Source of the DNA: Gigaspora rosea | Taxonomy: Eukaryota > Glomeromycota > Glomeromycetes > Diversisporales > Gigasporaceae | DNA length: 64,000 nt | Assembly (NCBI GenBank): GCA_003550325.1 | Contig: QKWP01001221.1 | Location: 52,683-116,682, forward strand | Direction: 5' to 3' | Part shown: positions 34,981 through 46,794 of the stretch, piece after piece | How positions within the stretch are numbered: position 1 is the stretch's first letter | Layout: the number at the start of each line of letters is the position of its first letter | Program-made: the position numbers and the translations under genes | Notes under the pieces: generated by a model | Databases searched by the model: none | Told to the model about the DNA's origin: nothing | Seen by the model: only the letters and a program-made list of their open reading frames with translations

Positions 34981-35261
34981 ATTATGAACAATGGAAATTA
35001 AAATATAAAAAAAAAAAAAAAACAAAACCAAAAACAAACGACGAAACAAATAAATGGAAGCTCGATTTCGACCCTTCTCAACAAGTTAGATACAGACGAA
35101 GAATTAGAAATAAAAGGAAGACGGGTAGTTCTTAAAAGCCAAGGACAAGTGTTTGAGAAGATCGTTGAAAGAGTGATAGAATAAACAAAGCTCAACAAAT
35201 ACATGAGAATATATCTTTATATCTCTAAGACTTAGATCAAGATAGTAATGTAGATCCTATA

Positions 35262-35669
35262 ATGCCCCTTGAAACGGCCAGTAGAACCTGGGAAGAAAAA
35301 TTAGATAATATGTGTAAGGAAATTGAAACTCTGAATCCACAAGTTCAATCAAATGCTTACGTATTGGAGATGTACTATAAAATGGGGGATTTGATGTCAG
35401 AAAGGTGCTGGAGAGGAGAAGATAGGGAAAAACTATATCAACGAATTACCAGATCCAAAGAAAGGTTAGTATGGAAGATCGCAAAAAGAGTCTACTTAAT
35501 ATTTAGTACCCGCGGAGCGTGGTACATACAACAAGTTCAGCAGATTTCCATTACCATTTTAGAACGAATATGGGAACCAGATTTTTCAGAAGTATTGTTG
35601 AAGGAGGCTAGGAGATTGAGGGACGAAGAAACTCGGAGGTTGTTGGGTTCACAGGAGCTCACTCTTTAA
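35262..35669 (+). CDS. Extra ORF after integrase, intact, 135 codons
   Basis: Starts MPLETASRTWEEKLDNMCKE and ends RRLLGSQELTL just before the 3' LTR. Rich in Glu, Arg and Leu and largely helical, with TRSKERLVWKIAKRVYLIFS and RGAWYIQQVQQISITILERI. No transmembrane segment or signal peptide, so not an envelope-type protein. It is open although gag and pol are broken. Family not recognised. It could be an accessory structural protein or a captured fragment. Confidence 0.55.
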   Translation: MPLETASRTWEEKLDNMCKEIETLNPQVQSNAYVLEMYYKMGDLMSERCWRGEDREKLYQRITRSKERLVWKIAKRVYLIFSTRGAWYIQQVQQISITILERIWEPDFSEVLLKEARRLRDEETRRLLGSQELTL

Positions 35670-35677
35670 GCCGGGGA

Positions 35678-36267
35678 TATGTTACGGAAAAATTCGAAGA
35701 AAATTCTCATTGTCATCTTAATTTGGATCGTAATAGTTAATGTATATTTGTATGATTTTCTTTTTTTTTTAGAAAAGGCTTAGTAAATTTAAAGGTCTCA
35801 AACCACTGCTGGTGGTCCGAAACCATGATATTGATCTAGAAATTACGATGGTGGTCTCAAACCAGTAGATTTTAAAAAGCTATAAATACAATTGTTAAAA
35901 TCAATAAAGAGGGACATTTCTTCCCGTTGCTAGCCTAGTACATCTATATATATCCATCAAAACTTATATTATCCTTGCATCATTCGCCTTAAACAATTGT
36001 TAATAAATAATAAAATATAAATTTACCTCATTAAACACGTGATTGTTAAAACTAGTTAGTGTAATTCCGAATTCTTATTGTTTATTAATAATAATCGACC
36101 TAGATCGATCACCCTTAAATAGTGATACGCATATACCATTGTTCGTTTTATAAGTACATAATATTACATTCTTTCGTACCTTTTCTCACCTAATAAACCT
36201 TGTTTTTGCTTACAACCCTGAGCTAATTCGACCTCACGTTAGCCAAGTCTCTCCCACGGTTGTAACA
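35678..36267 (+). repeat. 3' LTR
   Basis: 590 bp, TG...CA, near-identical to 28906-29491 except for one fewer CCACTGCTGGTGG unit and a 21-bp insertion after TTTTATAAGTAC at about 36155. Confidence 0.92.
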
Positions 36268-36989
36268 ACGTGCAACTATTATTTGAATAAATATCGTAAA
36301 ATTGATTGATCGTATAAATATGTAATATACCTAACACTATTGGCACAGTACCGGCACCAATACTCATGCCAGTGCCTAGGTAAGGCCCGTGCCGGTGCCC
36401 TAAAATTTAAAGTCAAGTTATGCCCGTGCCTTAAATGCCCTCTTTTTGCATAGGTATGTGCCGGGTTTGCAGAACCCTAATATTAACGTATATCAGATAT
36501 GTACAGTACATTAATATTAAGTTTATATAAGTGACTACATTATATCAAAACTTATAAATGGATAAACCAATAAGTTATATTATTTGATTTTTTTTTTAAT
36601 TTAAGTGATAAATCGCTTCTTATAAATTTCTTATTAAAATTGATCTAAGTATAAATTGTATATTTTAAATTTTAACCTTATATGAATATAAAATTAGAGA
36701 GCCAACAGCGCACACTCGTTTATTAAATAATCTGTTTTCTTCATCTTTTATTAGTTTTGTTACCCTTTGCCACATTTCATCAGCTCCGTCATCTTTCGTC
36801 AGTATTATCACCTTTTGTCAGTATTATTAACTTTCGTCAGTTTCGTCACCTTTCGTCAGTTTTGTCACCTTTCGTCAGTTTCGTCATTTCGTCATTTGAG
36901 ATTTTAGTAAACAAAAGACGAAATTAGGTTTCGCATTTCGTCAGCGCGAAACCTCGAGGTTTCGTCTAATAACTACACTTAATGGTATA

Positions 36990-39135
36990 ATTATACAGAC
37001 AATTTTCCAAAACACCTTCCGTGTTAGAATAGCTCCACGAATTTTATAGTATTCAAAAATTACCATCAATGACAAAACTTCATTGGGAGATCAAATTTGC
37101 GCACTTCTCATAATTGATCCGTAACCATGAAAAATTTTAGAAGCTTAGTGATTGAGCCCACCTACGTATGTCTTTACATCTCATATCGGATATTATTATC
37201 ATTGAATGTTTTTTGTAAGTAAATTTTATCTTGTGAGAGTTGCAATAACGCCTTATCGACCGGTATTATCATTGAATGTTTTTTGTAAGTAAATTTTATC
37301 TTGTGAGAGTTGCAATAACGCCTTATCGACCGGTTCTTCGAAATTTGGAAAACAATTTCGTGAAATAATCTATAAAAGAAGTAAAAAATTTAAAGTTGAA
37401 TCATAACAAACGAATAAGTATAAAAATTTCCTTACTTTAGATGAACATATTCCAATGCACCCTTAAACGTAATCTAATTTGCTTATTTGTTGAATTTCCC
37501 ATAAAGCTTTTTGTTTTCAACCTCTTGTTTTTTGATTACATTTTCGATACTTTTTCGATTAACTTTAAATTTTCTGTCTCTTTTGCATTTATAATTCTTG
37601 AAAATGTGTTTAATTATCATCTTCAATTCGCTTAATCAGCTGTAAAATTTTTTTGTATATGCTATTTTTGAGTTGTGGGTGACTATCGAGATCTGATAAG
37701 TCAATCGAATAGGGCATGCTATCAAATGTAACTTCATTACTGTCTCTTCATGAGGAATATTTCTATTAATTGAATTAAAATTATTCAATTAATCTGATTC
37801 TACGTTATTAATTATCTGTACTATTCAATATTTTCGTTCTTTCAGTACCGGATTTGACTTGTTTGATTTATTATACTTTTTTTTATGTTTTTTCTTTAAT
37901 ATCATTTTTAATCGGAACATTATCATTTTCTTTGATCTGAACAATAAAAAATAAAATAAAAATAAGATCAGTATACAAGTATTTTACAAATGTAAGTTTC
38001 TCTAAAATAATTGAACGGAATCACACTTGGGTGATCTCTCAACTTTTCACCGTTCTTTGTGGGCCAGAACAACCATATGAAACAAATTGAATCACACATG
38101 TAATTTATTTAATATTGTAACCTTTTCACTTTACTAAATAAATTTCTTGTGTGATATCATCACAGAAGGCCCAAAGGAAAAGGTGCTTAGTTAATATTAT
38201 AAAAAGTACCTATTTGTTATTCGTATGACGATTATGATAACATACACCGATAAACATCAAAATGTAAACATCATAAATATCCAATCAGGTGTGATTTGCT
38301 ATGTGTTCAACACTAACGAAAAGTATAAAATTTGCGCAATTTCTTTTTTTTTTAAAAAAAAAAAAAATTCAATGTTTTAGTGAATTTGTGAAGTTTGTAA
38401 AATGTCTGGGGGGTTTTTTTTAGAGAATTCTATAATTTACGTAACAGGATAATATTTATTAATTTACGTGATATGTTATAATTGAATTCATCCGTCGATG
38501 GCTTTTGTAAGACATGATTTTTAATCGGGTCAACCGATTAAACAAATGTATTCCGGTAAGGTATCAAAATATCTCTAATTCATTGGATGCAAAGGCTGCC
38601 CAGTTTTGGTCGAATCTGGATGATCCAGATAAAAACTATTGGCCTTTATCCGTACGGACACACAAGATTCAATAGGTAAACATTTAATGTGGATTTATCG
38701 ATCATTTGTCTTTGTACTTGTTTTTTTTTTTTTTTTTGTGTTTATATATCGTTGAGAAACAATAAACAAAGTCATAATCTACAGCGTTACATGCTTTATA
38801 ACTAAAGATGTTCTCATTAAACTAAAATTAATGATTAGCTATCTTGCTGCGCCAATCACATTTGCTGATTTAGATTTGTGTTATTCTGATCCCATTTCAC
38901 ACCGAATTTTTGTGATCATTAATAAAATCACATTGAAGAAGCTACTTGCAAACAGCCTAAAAGATTAGTATAGATCAAATTATTTCTAATGTTTTGTGCA
39001 TAAATTTTTACAAGGCCACGCCCAATCATATTTGTAAGACCTCGTGTAACATTTTTTACATAAATATTAAAGTTGGAATTTTCTACTGCTTAAATTGCTT
39101 AGATCTACAGTATTTCTCGACAACATACGTGCGTA
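36990..39135. other. Intergenic region with a 70-bp tandem duplication
   Basis: 37194-37263 (starting TATTATCATTGAATGTTTTT) is repeated exactly at 37264-37333. The rest is AT-rich. A 64-codon ORF at 37441 has no motif. A short coding-like stretch near 38540-38640 (SLDAKAAQFWSNLDDPDKNY) could be an HMG-box-like fragment but is too short to call. Confidence 0.55.
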
Positions 39136-40486
39136 ATGCAAATTAAAGATAAAGTAGTAATTATAACTGGCGGCGCGAGTGGTATTGGTGCTGCTTTAGC
39201 TCGACGGCTTATTCTAGAAGGGTTTGTTAAAAAAGATAAATTTTATTGTCAATTCATCGTTTCATTTGATATCGTTTTTTTTTAGAAAAAAATTTTTAAA
39301 TAATTTAGTGCTCAAGTAGTTATTGGTGACGTTAACAAAAAATCAGGCCAGGAACTCGTAACTGAATTAAATCAAAAGTATTTAAATTCGGAATTTGCTG
39401 TTTCAACACATCCAAATAATATATCAATTTTCATCTTGGACAATCTAGCAATAAAATTAATGCGATCTTTGTCTTTTGCGATGTAACAAATTTCGATCAT
39501 CTACGTCAATTGTTCGATACCGCACAGAATACATTTGGTGGTGTTGATGTAAATAATTTTTTGTTAATTATTTATTAATTTAATTTAATATAATTTAATT
39601 TATTAATTATTTATTTATTTAAATTGATAATTATTTAATAATTTTTTTTTCTAAAAGATTGTATGCAATAACGCTGGAATTTCGCCAATTGAATTATTTG
39701 ATCAAACTGGTTAAGTAAATTTATAATTATTTTGTTGAGTGAACGTTCTTGTATGAATCTTGATTAATGTATTTTAAAATAATAGATAGTTGGATAAAAA
39801 TTATGGATGTTAATTTAAATGCTGTAATTAAAGGTACACAATTGGGGATTGGATTTTTGAAAAAACGTGGCGGTGGTGTTATTATAAATACAGGTTTGTA
39901 AAAACAATACTAAATATCAAAAAAGAAAAACTTACAAAGCAATTATATTATTTATAGCTTCGCTTGCTGGATTTTACCCATCGAAATTATTCCCAATATA
40001 TAGTACCTCAAAATATGGAGTATGTTTAGGATCTTTTCAAATACAAATTTTATAATCAATTTATGTTGGTATTAATGATCTTTTATTTAGTTAATAATAT
40101 TTTTATTATTTCTAGGTCATTGGTTTTACACAATCACTACGCGATTTAAATAATACTGATAAAATTCGAGTAAATGCTATCGCTCCTGGATTTGTGGGTA
40201 AGTCAAAGAAAATTATTGTACTATTTATTGAATCTATCTGTTTATCTACAGTATTAATTATCGTCCTTAAAATAAATTTAATGAATAATTAGATACACCC
40301 ATGTTGAAAAATACGATCAATTCAATGCCCGCAGTTGTACAAGGAGTTGAGATGCTTGGATATGTTCCTATTGATGAAGTGGTTAACGCTTTTATAACGA
40401 TCATTCTAGATGATAAACTTGTAGGCGATGCTATCATGATCCCGAAAAAGAATTCTTCACAAATTATTTCAAAGTCATTCTTGTAA
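39136..40486 (+). CDS. Short-chain dehydrogenase copy 1, HPGD-like, eight exons
   Basis: ATG 39136 opens MQIKDKVVIITGGASGIGAA, the Rossmann fold with the TGxxxGxG NAD(P) site. GT-AG introns join AQVVIGDVNKKSGQELVTEL, AIFVFCDVTNFDHLRQLFDT, IVCNNAGISPIELFDQT (NNAG), SWIKIMDVNLNAVIKGTQLG, GGGVIINTASLAGFYPSKLF, the catalytic YSTSK (YxxxK with the Ser of INTAS), IRVNAIAPGFV and a last exon ending QIISKSFL (stop 40484-40486). Order and motifs match classical SDRs close to NAD-dependent 15-hydroxyprostaglandin dehydrogenase. The substrate cannot be told. No lesion seen. It is more diverged from copies 2 and 3 than they are from each other. Confidence 0.88.
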
Positions 40487-41049
40487 GTTTAATGTCGGAG
40501 TGGATATATTATTAATTTTAAAATCTACATTATATGATAAATTTCTATAGGCAAATAAAATTTTTACATATAAATCGATTTTTTATTGCTATGAAACTTT
40601 ATAAACACTTAAGACTTGAAATTTTTTTTTTTAAAAAAAAAAGTAAAATTAGTCTTATTTATCTATTATGACAATGTATCGCCCAAATGAATGTTTCTAT
40701 TTCTATATAGTTGATGTTTATGATATCTATATTATATAACTCTCAACCCAATTTTCATAGTCCGCATTTCGACTTGTTGACTGTATGTCAATTTGAATTA
40801 TGACATTATTGTTGTTCGCATGCAAAATGCCATACATTCGAGTTTTTGATACTGTACCTTTATAACCCAAGTTTTGAACCAATTTTTGCATCCTAACCAA
40901 AGTCAATATATACATTGAAAATTTACTATTTAGTTTTGTTCTATATTGTGAGGTTAAAGTAAAGAACATTCAAAATCTAAATATTTAAACTATTAGAATT
41001 TCATTTTATTCGCAAAGAATAAAATTAAAAGATTCTGAATATGTATAAA
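40487..41049. other. Intergenic region after SDR copy 1
   Basis: AT-rich. An 80-codon minus ORF (40727-40969) shows no recognisable domain and is not called. The homologous tails of SDR copies 2 and 3 do not preserve it. Confidence 0.4.
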
Positions 41050-42672
41050 GCAATATGTAGAATTAATAAGCTAAAATTAACTATGCGACAGTGAAGTCAT
41101 GTAAATTAGTAATAATGTCATTATTAAATTTATAGTCATGCAACGTAATTATATAGAATGTACTGTAGAATATGAATAAGAAATGCAAAGTAGTAGATAT
41201 AGAGAACTTTTTTTCATACAAAAAAATTTGAAATAAAGGAACTTTTGTACTGCATTAAGAGCTTTTAGTACTCAAGAAATTTCGAATTAAGAACTTTTGT
41301 GCAAAGCAAATATTGATAAATGCGAGTGTTCTATCAAGACAGATTTAGGTATAGTTAACCCTATATCAGATATCGCTTAAGCCCGTGATAATAAGTTATG
41401 AATGTTTAATATTTGCATTTTTATTTTAGATCGTGAACATAACATTATGTTCAAGTTTCATCAATTTTTATTCTTAACATTCGCAGTAATTTACACTGGT
41501 CGAAATAAATAAATTGTGTAAACATCATAATTTTTTAGCATTGATATGTGATATTAGTAAGTTAACATTGCTATCAGTTTGCCGATAGCTATATTGGTTT
41601 TTGATATACACCCGATAAAATGACACGAATGACGTCACGTCATTAATCGTGGACATATCGCGCTATGAAATTTACCCGATTTACTCTATTTCGACTACTG
41701 TTACCACTGTTAATGCGTAAATCTAAAAAATATTTTAATAATCTAAGAATTTAAAAAAGTTATTCAAATCCATGAACATTAATTATTTCATAATTTAATA
41801 CATGTTCTAAAGAACATCCATAAATTTAAATAAGGTCCACGAATGTTTACTATTTAATTTTATTTGAGTTAATTTATAACGCGAATATAAAGAATATTTA
41901 TTATCAAAATTTACTATGGACATTTTTATTATTCATACTTTCATTTTAGATTTTTAAGAGTAAAGAATGATTATAAAATGCTTAAGATAAAATCATTCAA
42001 TTTCATGAATATGGGAATAAAAGATATTTACATTTAAATTTAAGTAAAGTGAAAATGTCCGCTATTAAAATCTAGCAAATAAAGAATTACGATTACAAAA
42101 AATGCTGGCTCATCATAAGAAGACAACATATAATCGAGATATAATAATTCAAGATAAATACATAAAAAGCTGATGATATAAAAGGATCTCATCTTAGGAC
42201 TTATGATTATGAACACGAGTTAATGGATATCATTTGATGGAATTAAGAAATTAACAGACTGCTATCACTTGTAAATAATATGAAATTAATAAATTTTTAG
42301 TTAGTTAAAAATTTTTATCATATTAGCGGATTTCGGGTCATAATTTAATTTAAAAAAATTTTGAAATTTTTAAATCAAAAACCGGATGCGCTTTTTTATT
42401 TTTTTATTTTTTTTGCTTTTATGAGCTATGATACTTACAAACAAATTTTATGTTGACATACTATTGGAAGAACCTTCTAGATGCTTTCAGCATGGCGAAA
42501 ATCCAAGCATTCAAATGATGCAATGAAAGACATCGTTCAAAACAACATAAATTTTAATTTGGCAATCTTTCAATCCTAATATTAAACCGACTGGAATTTT
42601 TGGTTTTAGGTGATACAATTCCAATTATTGCGGGATGATTGTTTTATGAAGGGTTTCGGGTTTAATGATAGT

Positions 42673-42814
42673 CAGTGATGGTAAATGACCTTCAAATGAC
42701 CTTCAAATGACCTCAAATGACCTCAAATGACCTCAATTTTATTATGAATTTTAGTCTGAAATGACCTAGGTCATTTGAAAAAAAGGCAAATGACCAGGTC
42801 ATTTACCATCACTG
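42673..42814. mobile_element. hAT-type MITE, 142 bp, absent from units 2 and 3
   Basis: Ends CAGTGATGGTAAATGACCT and AGGTCATTTACCATCACTG are inverted repeats. ATGATAGT is duplicated (42665-42672, 42815-42822). Units 2 and 3 read TTTAATGATAGTTGGAAG without the insert (about 52065 and 60745). Confidence 0.95.
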
Positions 42815-43399
42815 ATGATAGTTGGAAGTTAATGAAAGTATGATCATTAAAGTTATCGGATTATTATGAATCATCAACCATGCGTTCTAATTAACTACTC
42901 GTTATTCTTCTTGCTATCATTCTAGCTTTCATTCTAGCTATCCTCCCACTTTATTAAACAATCGGATGTATATAATTCCACTTTATACCCAATATAGTTG
43001 TAATACATAATGTATTGATAATGAAATGTAGTAATATTCTATTAACAAATTATTACGAAAATGTAATCATATAATATTCCCACACACAATTATGATGCAT
43101 ACTAATAAAAATTCGCCCAACACCTTATCGCTATTTATTGCTTAATTATCTCGTGATTTGATTTAATGCATTCATCGTTGATCTAAAAAGGAGTCTAATT
43201 TGATCATTAAAATAGTTAACGTCTATCCATAATATTCAAGCTAAACTAATAAAAGAACTACATAAAGGAAGAATCTTCACGATTAGGTATTAAATTTATG
43301 CATGGCAATACCTTTATCTAAGGTTAACATTAACAATAACATTCTCATTTTCACATAATTCTCAAATCTGCCGTATCCTTCAAAAAAACCCCCCCCATA

Positions 43400-44702
43400 A
43401 TGCAAATTAAAGATAAAGTCGTAATTCTAACTGGTGGTGCGAATGGTATTGGTGCTGCTTTAGCTCGACGGCTCGTTCTAGAAGGGTTTGTTAAAAAGAT
43501 AAATGTTATTGTCAATTCATCGTTTCATTTGATTTCTTTTTTTTTTTAAAAAAAAGTTTTTAAATAATTTAGTGCTCAAGTAGTTATTGGTGACATTGAC
43601 AAAAAATCAGGCCAAGTGCTCATAACTGAATTGAATCAAAAGTATTTAATTTCGAAATCTTTTTGCTTCAATACATCCAAATAATAATAGTAATATATAA
43701 TTTTTCATATTACACATGATCTAGCAATAAAACCAATGCGATCTTTGTCTTTTGTGATACAACAAATTTCGATCTTCTACATCAATTATTTGATACTGCA
43801 CAAAATACATTTGGTGGTGTTGATGTAAATACATTTTTTGAAATTAAATTAATGAAAATTAATTAATAGTTTTTTTTTCTAAAAGATTGTATGCAATAAC
43901 GCTGGGATTGGACAAATTGATGAATTTTATGACCAAACAGGTTAAGTAGATTAATAATTATACATTTTGTTGAGCGACCATTCTCATATGAACCTTGACT
44001 AATGTATTTAAGATAATAGATAGTTGGATAAAGATTATCGATGTTAATTTAAATGCTGTAATTAAAGGCTCACAATTGGGAATAGAATTTTTGAAAAAAC
44101 GTGGTGGTGGTGTTATTATAAATACAGGTTTGTAAACAACAATATTAGACATCAAAAAAAAAACCCCCATATTTACAAAGCAATTTATTTACTTATAGCT
44201 TCGCTTGTTGGGTTTTACCCATTGAAACTATTCCCAGTATATTGTACCTCTAAATATGGGGTATGTTTAGAATCTATTCAAAGTGCAATTTTACAATCAA
44301 ATTATGTTAATTTTATTTTATTTTTTTTATTTTCTAGGTCATTGGTTTTACACAATCACTACGTGATCTAAATAATACTGATAAAATTCGCGTAAATGCT
44401 GTCGCTCCTGGATTTGTGGGTAAAATAAAGATCATTATTTAGTTTCTCTATTTACTGGATTTATTTGTTATCTGCTAATTATCGATCTTAATAATGTATA
44501 AATTTAATGATAATTAGATACGCATCTGACGCAAAATATTATCAAAACCCCAGTTGTAAAATGTGAGAAATCTAGATCAATTCCTTTTGATGAAGTGGTT
44601 AACGCTTTTATAAAGATCATTAAAGATGATAAACTTGTGGGTGATACTATCCTGATTCCGAAAGAGAATCTTTCACAAATCATTTCAAAGTCATTTTTGT
44701 AG
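43400..44702 (+). CDS. Short-chain dehydrogenase copy 2
   Basis: The same exon plan as copy 1, all GT-AG borders intact. MQIKDKVVILTGGANGIGAA, AQVVIGDIDKKSGQVLITEL, IFVFCDTTNFDLLHQLFDT, IVCNNAGIGQIDEFYDQT, SWIKIIDVNLNAVIKGSQLG, GGGVIINTASLVGFYPLKLF, YCTSK in the active site, IRVNAVAPGFV, then IPFDEVVNAFIKIIKDDKLV and a stop at 44700-44702. TGxxxGxG, NNAG and YxxxK are kept, so an active NAD(P)-dependent oxidoreductase is plausible. A C-run directly precedes the ATG. Confidence 0.88.
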
Positions 44703-44871
44703 GTTTAAAAATTGGGTGGCTATATTAATTTTAAAATCTACATTATGATGAATTTTTATAAGTAACCAAAATTTTTACACATAAAATCGATTTTTTTATT
44801 GCTATAAACATATATGACTTGAAGTATTTTTTAAAAAATTAAAAAAAAAAATTAATCTTAAATATCTGTTA

Positions 44872-45137
44872 TGACGAATAAGTATACAATATTGGGCAAA
44901 AATTGTAGAATAACGGTAATTTGGCAAATGATCACGTGCCGCTCTGCGGCACGTGTAGCCAATCATTTGCCAAATTACTGTATTCGACAATTTGCCCAAT
45001 ATTGGTGTTATCCGGCAATTTATGATCATGATTGGTAGAGTTGCTCGCTGAGTTTTAATCTAAATAACCATGTTTACGTCATAACACATGAAAAAATAAC
45101 AAGAAGAAATAATTTCATGATCATATGAGTTTGCCGG
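44872..45137. mobile_element. Palindrome-cored insertion in unit 1
   Basis: Unit 2 passes from ATCTGTTATGAC to ATAACAAATTTTATTAATTT with 19 bp between; unit 1 has about 265 bp. The core GATCACGTGCCGCTCTGCGG with GCGGCACGTGTAGCCAATC is a hairpin flanked by GGTAATTTGGCAAAT and ATTTGCCAAATTACTGT. A related copy lies at 26600-26815. Confidence 0.75.
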
Positions 45138-46794
45138 ATAACAAATTTTATTAATTTGTTACTGGATAACTGATGCAGATTTATTAGGTTAATTTTTTTT
45201 GTACAGTGGAACGATGAAGTTCGATTTAATTTTACAATTTGAGATGCTGATAATCATACGATGATAAAAAATAAATTAATGATCATGCGAAAAAAAAAAA
45301 AAAAATTAGCTATCAAATAGAGAATGTCGATGAGGAAATTTTACCTCTAGTACCCTAATTTTATTATTGTACCAACGATAATTTTAAATAAATAATTGAA
45401 ATTATAATACTGGCAAGGTTCTATCAATCCTTCATTTCAAAATAATTGTATAAACTCAAAATAACACCCATCTGCGATTTTTGAGTACGTTTATGTACGT
45501 TATTTTAAAATAAAATGATCAATTTTTCTTTGAACTTATTATGAGTACTGTCAGTTCTCCCATCAATATTCGTAACCTATAGACGAAAATCTTGGGAGCA
45601 TGTGGTTACGTTAAAGTGCAGTAACAGACATACATCGTCCGCATTTGATTAATATAGATTTTGTGTTTCGCAATTTACGGTATTCATTATGTTTAGTCAT
45701 TGAATTTATTATATTTACTGAACGGAGATTATAGAAATTAGGATTAAAAAATTTTAAAAATCAGATTTTATATGAATCGCATCTTAATATAATAAATAAG
45801 TCCAAAATTATTTTTACCTTGGTCTATAAATTTAGAAGAATCATCAAGTACTGTATCACACGCTACAAGGTGAATTATTTTGACTTTCCATCGTCACAAT
45901 TGAATTGTATTTGCAAGAAAAACATAAGTACTTTTATACATAGGATCATTTAAAAGGTTGTGGCAATGACCAGTTTCCATATGAATTTCCAATTCATCCA
46001 TTGTTTTGAGATTCTACCATTGGGGGTTTCAAAATTAACAAATAAATGGCATATTTTGAAAATAAGTAGGATTTTTAAATAGCGTTTATACTATGTTTAA
46101 TTATAAATCGGAAAAATAATATTCTCTGATCCCCCATTAGATAACTACCGAATTGAAGATGTTGGACACGTGACGCTACGCACGACCAGTACAGTCAAAT
46201 GTGACAATGTTTTGACTTATACCCTTAATAAAATATTAACAAGAACCTATCAACATTCATGAAGTTTATCAAAACATTTGTAACATTTTTTTTTTTGTGC
46301 AGAAATTTAATTTCTTTTTCTTTTTTTTCGCACAGAGACTTAAGATTTTTTTTGAACAAATTTGTTATTTCAGCGAAACGAAATTTGAGATCAAGCAAGC
46401 TTCAAACGAACATAATATATAATTTCCATTAGGATTATCCAGTTAATCAAATACATAACGTTAAATCCGAAAAGCATTACATGTACTGTACAATGATTAC
46501 TTCTAAGAAATTCCTTATCGTTATATCTAACACAATTAATAATATTACACATCATATGCCATTATACATCAAATGTAAATCGTAAAAAGAAACTCTGGAT
46601 GAGTTTTTTTAAAATTCTTTTAAAGAAAAAATTTTGTATTGGTGGGTGTGTTGTCTGGTATTTTTATCCAGTCACCGATACAAAGATCATCATTAATTTT
46701 CAGAGCATTTTCTTTGGACATTTCTTCTTTTACACTTCGCCTTTGGGTCAACAATTTTTTTTTTTTTAAAAAAAACGCAAATGGCGCAGGGTCA
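45138..46794. pseudogene. Relics of an uncharacterised gene, unit 1
   Basis: The plus-strand sequence at 45820-45990 matches the 54829-55026 ORF of unit 2 (there YLQEKHKYFYIYDHLKGCGN), but indels break it here. 46600-46750 matches 55540-55690 (FCIGGCVVWYFYP region). No known domain. The sequence stops matching unit 2 at CGCCTTTGGGT (about 46750), where an A/T-rich junk run and an inversion begin. Confidence 0.5.

Larger units (their letters stand above)
28906..36267 (+). mobile_element. Ty3/gypsy LTR retrotransposon, 7.4 kb, decayed pol
   Basis: Direct terminal repeats begin TGTTACGG and end TGTAACA. ACGT flanks both sides as a short TSD. A primer-binding-type TGGTGCCGATTGTGTGG follows the 5' LTR, and a purine-rich GCCGGGGATA precedes the 3' LTR. 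The internal order gag, protease, RT, RNase H, integrase is that of Ty3/gypsy. Stops and shifts disable gag and pol. Several stops match single C-to-T or G-to-A changes, for example DF-stop-KLN and LN-stop-RQR. The LTRs remain very similar apart from two indels. Confidence 0.95.
28248..36479. mobile_element. hAT-type element split by the gypsy retrotransposon
   Basis: The ends TAGGGTTCTGCAA and TTGCAGAACCCTA are exact inverted repeats. ATATTAAC is duplicated at 28240-28247 and 36480-36487. The own sequence is about 870 bp with subterminal GTGCC/GGCAC repeats on both sides (28268-28390 and 36340-36470). The remaining 7.4 kb is the LTR element at 28906-36267. Confidence 0.88.
27058..36977. mobile_element. 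Outer MITE (Mutator-like?) hosting three further elements
   Basis: The left TIR (A)GTTGTTAGACGAAACC is split by a nested element at its eighth base. The right end reads GGTTTCGTCTAATAACTACA. CTTAATGGTATA is present on both outer sides (27046-27057 and 36978-36989), giving a TSD of at least 9 and up to 12 bp, longer than hAT and in the range of Mutator-like elements. The element's own DNA is 27604-28239 and 36488-36977, with GACGAAA repeats and a CGTCAGTTTCGTCACCTTT array at 36740-36910. Superfamily is inferred from TSD length only. Confidence 0.7.

Noticed and set aside
38540-38640. HMG-box fragment
   Set aside because: Only about 20 suggestive residues, no flanking domain sequence.
40727-40969. 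80-codon minus ORF after SDR copy 1
   Set aside because: Not kept behind SDR copies 2 and 3 and shows no domain.
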